Below, piece by piece: positions 60,175 through 64,000 of a stretch of 64,000 nucleotides of DNA (its first letter is position 1; each line of letters begins with the position of its first letter). The stretch is from assembly GCA_913058495.1 (NCBI GenBank), contig CAJXQC010000005.1:62001-126000 (forward strand). The letters run 5' to 3'. The DNA comes from an uncultured Balneola sp. Lineage in GTDB: Bacteria; Bacteroidota; Rhodothermia; Balneolales; Balneolaceae. The position numbers and the translations under genes were made by a program. Under the pieces are notes generated by a model, which saw only the letters and a program-made list of their open reading frames with translations, searched no databases and was not told the origin of the DNA.

Positions 60175-61635
60175 ATGCAAGATTTAGGGAAAAGAGCAGG
60201 CTTAATTGGTGGGATACTGGTATTTGTGATCCTCCTTTTTTTACCTGTTCCGGAAGGACTTTCTGATGCTGCCTGGAAAACAGCTGCAGTTACTATTCTA
60301 ATGGGTATTTGGTGGATAACGGAAGCTATCCCAATTTCTGCAACAGCACTGCTGCCTATTGTACTTTTTCCTGTTCTGGGTGTATTCAGTATTGGGGATG
60401 CAACAGGCCCTTATGCAAACCCGCTTATCTTTTTATTTATGGGAGGGTTCGTTATTGCACTGGCGATGGAGAAGTGGAATCTGCATAAACGAATAGCGAT
60501 TTCTATTGTAAATTATGTAGGGATCAAACCATCTTCAATTATTATTGGATTTATTATCGCATCCGCTTTTTTGAGTATGTGGGTAAGTAATACGGCAACG
60601 GCAATTATGATGCTCCCCATTGCTATGTCAATTTTGGAGTTGCTGGACAAGAACGATAAATCTGCTAAGATCAACTTCGAGATCGTTTTAGTTCTTACTA
60701 TTGCTTACGCTTGCAATATTGGAGGTATGGGAACTTTGATTGGGACACCTCCAAATGCATTATTGGCTGGATTCGTACTTGAAAACTATAATATAGAAAT
60801 CAGTTTTTTGGATTGGATGATGGTAGGTGTGCCGATCATGCTTGTATCACTGCCACTGATGTACTTTATACTTACAAAATTTGTTTATCCGATTAAGATC
60901 AAAGAATTGCCCGGCGGGAAAGAACTAATTCAATCCCAAATGGAGAAGCTTGGTAATATTTCCAATCAGGAAAAGAAAGTAGCCGTAGTGTTTGTTTCCG
61001 CTGCATTGTTGTGGATGTTCAGGCCGTTGCTGTCCTCGGTAATACCTGGCTTGTCGGATGCTGGAATTGCGATCGGCGCAGCCGTTGCCTTTTTTATGAT
61101 CCCTGCAAATTCAGAAGAGAACCGATTTTTGCTTAAATGGTCTGATACAAAACGATTGCCATGGGGAGTGTTAATTCTTTTTGGTGGAGGGTTGAGTATG
61201 GCATCAGCTATAAGTAGTACCGGACTGGCAACATGGATTGGTTCGGGAATTGGAAGTCTGAATACCTGGCCGATCATTTTGATCATTTTAATTGTAATTG
61301 CGCTGATCGTATTCCTGACAGAAATGACAAGTAATACCGCATCTACAGCGGCATTTTTGCCAATTTTAGCTTCCGTTGCTATTGGATTGGGTGAAAATCC
61401 ATTTTTACTGGCGATCCCAACGGTATTGGGTGCAAGCTGTGCTTTCATGCTTCCGGTTGCTACACCCCCGAATGCAATTGTTTACGGAAGTGGAAAAATA
61501 AGTATTCCTGAAATGTCTAAAGCAGGATTATGGCTCAATCTTATGTTTATACTACTGCTTACTCTCGCCTCTTTAACACTGGTAAGTTGGGTATTTGGAA
61601 TTGAAATAGGTGTTTTACCCGAGTGGGTTAAATAA
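60175..61635 (+). CDS. DASS (SLC13) family sodium-coupled anion transporter
   Basis: A 486-residue membrane protein of the divalent anion:sodium symporter family. Two Ser-Asn-Thr motifs that bind sodium and carboxylate are visible, MWVSNTATAIM and EMTSNTASTAAF, along with IGTPPNALLAG and CAFMLPVATPPNAIVYG. About 11-12 helices. Members carry succinate, malate, citrate or sulfate. Its place as last gene of an operon with sugar import and a glycan-active lipoprotein suggests uptake of a carboxylate produced from the glycan, or excretion of an end product. It ends one base before the convergent small membrane-protein gene. Confidence 0.94.
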   Translation: MQDLGKRAGLIGGILVFVILLFLPVPEGLSDAAWKTAAVTILMGIWWITEAIPISATALLPIVLFPVLGVFSIGDATGPYANPLIFLFMGGFVIALAMEKWNLHKRIAISIVNYVGIKPSSIIIGFIIASAFLSMWVSNTATAIMMLPIAMSILELLDKNDKSAKINFEIVLVLTIAYACNIGGMGTLIGTPPNALLAGFVLENYNIEISFLDWMMVGVPIMLVSLPLMYFILTKFVYPIKIKELPGGKELIQSQMEKLGNISNQEKKVAVVFVSAALLWMFRPLLSSVIPGLSDAGIAIGAAVAFFMIPANSEENRFLLKWSDTKRLPWGVLILFGGGLSMASAISSTGLATWIGSGIGSLNTWPIILIILIVIALIVFLTEMTSNTASTAAFLPILASVAIGLGENPFLLAIPTVLGASCAFMLPVATPPNAIVYGSGKISIPEMSKAGLWLNLMFILLLTLASLTLVSWVFGIEIGVLPEWVK

Positions 61636-61752
61636 TCAGGGTAAATTAAAAAGGGAAGTAAAAATCCAAAAGATCAGGATAAACACAATTCCTGTTATAA
61701 AAACAGCTGTGTAGATCTTTGTCCAGTTGGTGGTTGAGTTTTCTTCTTTCAT
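61636..61752 (-). CDS. 38-residue single-helix membrane protein
   Basis: An open frame of 38 codons: a hydrophilic start MKEENSTTNWTKIYTAV, then one strong transmembrane helix (FITGIVFILIFWIFTSLF) and LNLP. The stop TGA at 61638-61636 is immediately next to the DASS stop codon. Its start (61752) lies 22 bases after the WbqC-like gene on the same strand, so it could be the last gene of that operon. The profile is like small accessory subunits of transporters or oxidases. No family is recognised. Real coding is plausible because of the clean helix and spacing. Confidence 0.6.
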   Translation of the reverse strand: MKEENSTTNWTKIYTAVFITGIVFILIFWIFTSLFNLP

Positions 61753-61774
61753 GACGGATGATAGGGATTGAAGG

Positions 61775-62434
61775 TCACAATTTCTCTAAAATTCTGAAAC
61801 TCTCAACGCCTTTATTCAAGAGCAGATCCAGAACTGAACAACCTTCTACGAATCCGGGATAAGCTTGATTGTAAATAGGATGTTTACCAAGGGCTGTTTC
61901 TGCTTGCTTGCTTTGACGTTGATAGTTTTTGGATTGATGCTCCAGATATAAAGCATCAGCAGATAAGTTTTTCTTAGTCTCATCCGGAAAAGTACTGTAA
62001 CAATCTATTTTGCCGGCAAGCTCATACTCAATTTCAATTTCCAGATAGCGAAGTAATCGCTCAAAGAAGTAGAGATTGAACTCCATCAAATACTCAAATT
62101 CATTCGCTTGTTGAATGTCATGATAGAGTTCATCTTCAAAATGATCGAAGTAAGTAGCGTTTCTATAATTGTGAAGGATGGCATTCCAGAAAGGCTCAAA
62201 CCATTGCTGATCATGATCTAGTCGTACATCTTTGATGGCTTTTTTACGATCTTCTGAAACTACTGGAAGGTTGATCCACTGAGAATCCTCTTCATTTCTA
62301 ATTTCCGCCCGATGCGTTCTCCCTTTACGAGACCATTTTTCCAAATCCGTAAAGATAACCCGATCTGCTTTCAGCATAGAAGCCAAGTCATAGAGATTAG
62401 GAGCAAATTGGGGTGTAAGAATCGTCAGAATCAT
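61775..62434 (-). CDS. WbqC-like family protein
   Basis: A 219-residue cytoplasmic protein of the WbqC family. The opening ILTPQFAPNLYDLASMLKAD with a following VIFTDLEKWSRKGRTHRAEI and INLPVVSEDRKKAIKDVRLD are the hallmark blocks, with EFNLYFFERLLRYLEIEI and YNQAYPGFVEGCSVLDLLLN in the C-terminal half. Members sit near lipopolysaccharide or polysaccharide genes, but the reaction is not established. It is divergent from gltX with a palindromic repeat between, and precedes a 38-residue membrane protein on its own strand. Confidence 0.88.
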   Translation of the reverse strand: MILTILTPQFAPNLYDLASMLKADRVIFTDLEKWSRKGRTHRAEIRNEEDSQWINLPVVSEDRKKAIKDVRLDHDQQWFEPFWNAILHNYRNATYFDHFEDELYHDIQQANEFEYLMEFNLYFFERLLRYLEIEIEYELAGKIDCYSTFPDETKKNLSADALYLEHQSKNYQRQSKQAETALGKHPIYNQAYPGFVEGCSVLDLLLNKGVESFRILEKL

Positions 62435-62440
62435 AATTTT

Positions 62441-62514
62441 ATAGAGCTATAACACCATAACACTTTAACACAAAAGGTAAGTGTTAAAGTGCAAAAGTGT
62501 TATAGTCGCTCTAT
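62441..62514. repeat. large palindrome of the TATAACAC family in the gltX upstream gap
   Basis: Three pairs of arms nest: ATAGAG (62441-62446)/CTCTAT (62509-62514), CTATAACAC (62447-62455)/GTGTTATAG (62497-62505), and CACTTTAACAC (62461-62471)/GTGTTAAAGTG (62481-62491). It shares CTATAACACC and TTAACAC blocks with 23235-23284 and lies between divergent genes. Confidence 0.75.
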
Positions 62515-62601
62515 TAAAATGAATGCCTGATTCTGAACCTTATTATTCCTTATCTTTAGAACTTAGAAATAATAGAATTCATCAAAATTTAGTTAGAAAA
62601 T

Positions 62602-64000
62602 ATGAGCGTTCGCGTACGTTTTGCTCCATCACCAACAGGATTTCTTCACATCGGCGGTCTCCGCACGGCATTATATAATTATCTGTTTGCCAAACATCAT
62701 GGCGGAACTTTTGTTCTTAGAATTGAAGACACCGATCAATCTCGTTATGTAGAAGAAGCCGAACAGGATATTATCGATTCTTTGGAATGGGCCGGAATGA
62801 CGATCGATGAAGGTCCGACCAATCCCGGAAAAGTTGGTCCGTATCGACAGAGTGAGCGTAAGGAAATGTATCACAAGTATGCCAAGCAGTTGATAGAAAG
62901 TGGTCATGCGTATTATGCATTCGATACTACCGAAGAGATCGATCAGATGAGAGAGCGATTGAAGGCTTCCGGAAATCCATCTCCGAGCTACGATTCCATC
63001 ACCCGTCAGTCCATGAAAAACAGTTTGACGCTTCCTCAGGATGAAGTAGAAAAAAAGCTGGAAAACGGCGATGAGTATGTGATCCGTTTAAAAGTACCGA
63101 GAAGAGAAACCGTAAAGTTTGAAGATCTTATTCGCGGAGTAGTTTCTTTTGAAACAGCTGGATTGGACGATCAGGTGTTGATGAAATCGGACGGAATGCC
63201 AACCTATCATTTAGCGAATGTAGTGGATGACCATACGATGAATATCACACACGTAATCCGTGGTGAAGAATGGCTGAGTTCAGCTCCAAAGCACATGTTG
63301 TTATATAATGCTTTTGGATGGGAGCCGCCAACGATGGCACATCTGCCTTTGATCATGAGTCCAAGCGGTGGAAAGCTTTCCAAAAGAAAAGCAGAAAGCG
63401 AAGGAATCCCGGTAAATACCAAAGATTATATAGCCGGAAACTACGAGCCGGAAGCATTGATCAATTTCTTAGCGTATTTGGGATGGAGTCCGGGTGATGA
63501 TTCTGAAATCCATGATATGAAAGAATTGTGTGAGCTGTTCACACTTGATCGCGTGAGTAAAGGTGGTGCGGTATTCAATTACAAGAAGTTGATGTGGTAC
63601 AACGAACATTACATTCGCGAGACTTCTGTTGCTGACTTACTTCCAAGAGTAAAAGAATTAGCTGAAAATGCAGGATTTGATACCAAAGATGAAGAGTACT
63701 TAGAAACCGTAGTAGGTTTACTGCACGAACGCGTTTCTAGAGTAGATGAATTTGTAGAAATGGGGTCATTCTTCTTTGAAGCTCCGAAAGAATACGATGA
63801 GAACGCTCTCAAAAAATGGAAAGACGACAGTGCAGGATTAGTGACTTCGTATAAAGAAAAAGTTGAAGCGCTATCTGATAACGAATTTGAAGCAGCTACC
63901 CTGAAATCCAAGCTTGAAGAAACCATCGAAGAACATGAAGTTGGTTTTGGAAAACTGATGATGCCACTTCGGATTGCGGTAACGGGACAAGGTTTTGGGC
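62602..64000 (+). CDS. gltX: glutamate--tRNA ligase, 5' part (3' end outside window)
   Basis: Charges tRNA-Glu. The frame is open from ATG 62602 to the end of the window (466 codons), so the C-terminal anticodon-binding end is missing. The class I HIGH-type motif is in RFAPSPTGFLHIGGLRTALY, with FVLRIEDTDQSRY next. The second signature KMSKS-type loop is in SPSGGKLSKRKAESEG. HVIRGEEWLSSAPKHMLLYN and WSPGDDSEI also match. The visible end LMMPLRIAVTGQGFG is typical. No stop codon lies in frame. Nothing in the sequence suggests a non-discriminating form either way. Confidence 0.97.
   Translation, partial: MSVRVRFAPSPTGFLHIGGLRTALYNYLFAKHHGGTFVLRIEDTDQSRYVEEAEQDIIDSLEWAGMTIDEGPTNPGKVGPYRQSERKEMYHKYAKQLIESGHAYYAFDTTEEIDQMRERLKASGNPSPSYDSITRQSMKNSLTLPQDEVEKKLENGDEYVIRLKVPRRETVKFEDLIRGVVSFETAGLDDQVLMKSDGMPTYHLANVVDDHTMNITHVIRGEEWLSSAPKHMLLYNAFGWEPPTMAHLPLIMSPSGGKLSKRKAESEGIPVNTKDYIAGNYEPEALINFLAYLGWSPGDDSEIHDMKELCELFTLDRVSKGGAVFNYKKLMWYNEHYIRETSVADLLPRVKELAENAGFDTKDEEYLETVVGLLHERVSRVDEFVEMGSFFFEAPKEYDENALKKWKDDSAGLVTSYKEKVEALSDNEFEAATLKSKLEETIEEHEVGFGKLMMPLRIAVTGQGFG

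Noticed and set aside
60966-61448. 160-codon open frame antisense to the DASS gene
   Set aside because: It falls within the conserved transporter gene and mirrors its helix codons; no independent signal supports it.
1-64000. CRISPR array, prophage or insertion sequence
   Set aside because: No regularly spaced direct repeats, cas genes, phage structural genes or transposase frames were seen in the window.

Overview
The window looks like chromosomal DNA of a low-GC member of the Bacteroidota side of the FCB group, most likely Balneolota (Balneola/Gracilimonas-like). The reasons are SusC/SusD outer-membrane pairs, a FecR/ECF-sigma pair, GldC, and Por-type (T9SS) C-terminal sorting domains carrying the NYPNPFNPST signature common in Balneolales, Rhodothermia and Ignavibacteria. 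Shine-Dalgarno sequences are weak or absent in front of most genes. The organism is an inference from protein style. No rRNA is present, and the only RNA gene seen is one tRNA-Arg.

Layout. 1-5250: the end of a PAS protein, sufE, a hybrid histidine kinase, a PaiB-like FMN protein, a tiny basic protein, two membrane proteins and tRNA-Arg(ACG). 5250-7120: ahcY with a TlpA-like lipoprotein. 7290-16530: a SusC/SusD pair, then the two oxidoreductases for L- and D-2-hydroxyglutarate and a secreted cytochrome with a sorting domain. 16530-23820: recN, a four-helix-bundle cassette inside inverted repeats, rluD, an ArsR-SRPBCC-SRPBCC operon, a HisKA_2 kinase, gldC and a HEAT-like protein. 23817-29600: a YfcC-type transporter, a MEMO-family protein, a DUF2188 protein, dnaK and a small heat-shock protein. 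29780-41780: a CotH/lamin-tail T9SS protein, an alpha/beta hydrolase, Cu/Zn SOD, an acyltransferase, a bile-acid-type symporter, asd, glyS and secreted proteins of unknown function. 41840-46360: a histidine kinase, a sterol-desaturase-family protein, a PIN toxin-antitoxin module and an SSS transporter.

46550-61635 is a polysaccharide or amino-sugar utilisation region. It holds nagB and a secreted PIG-L deacetylase, then ECF sigma, FecR, an STN-type SusC and SusD, then an operon of FucP-like MFS, ROK kinase, PcRGLX/YetA-like lipoprotein and DASS transporter. Read together, a secreted deacetylase, sugar import, a ROK kinase and NagB could form a deacetylate-first amino-sugar route without NagA. 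The SusC gene is split by a frameshift. The window ends with a 38-residue membrane protein, a WbqC-like protein and the start of gltX.

The intergenic DNA is unusually rich in structure. The strongest signal is a pair of roughly 130-nt elements at 30199-30332 and 41010-41140. Both have the same five hairpins and a shared backbone, but three of the stems differ in sequence while still pairing. Several other families of large palindromes occur, some of them reaching into the 3' ends of genes.
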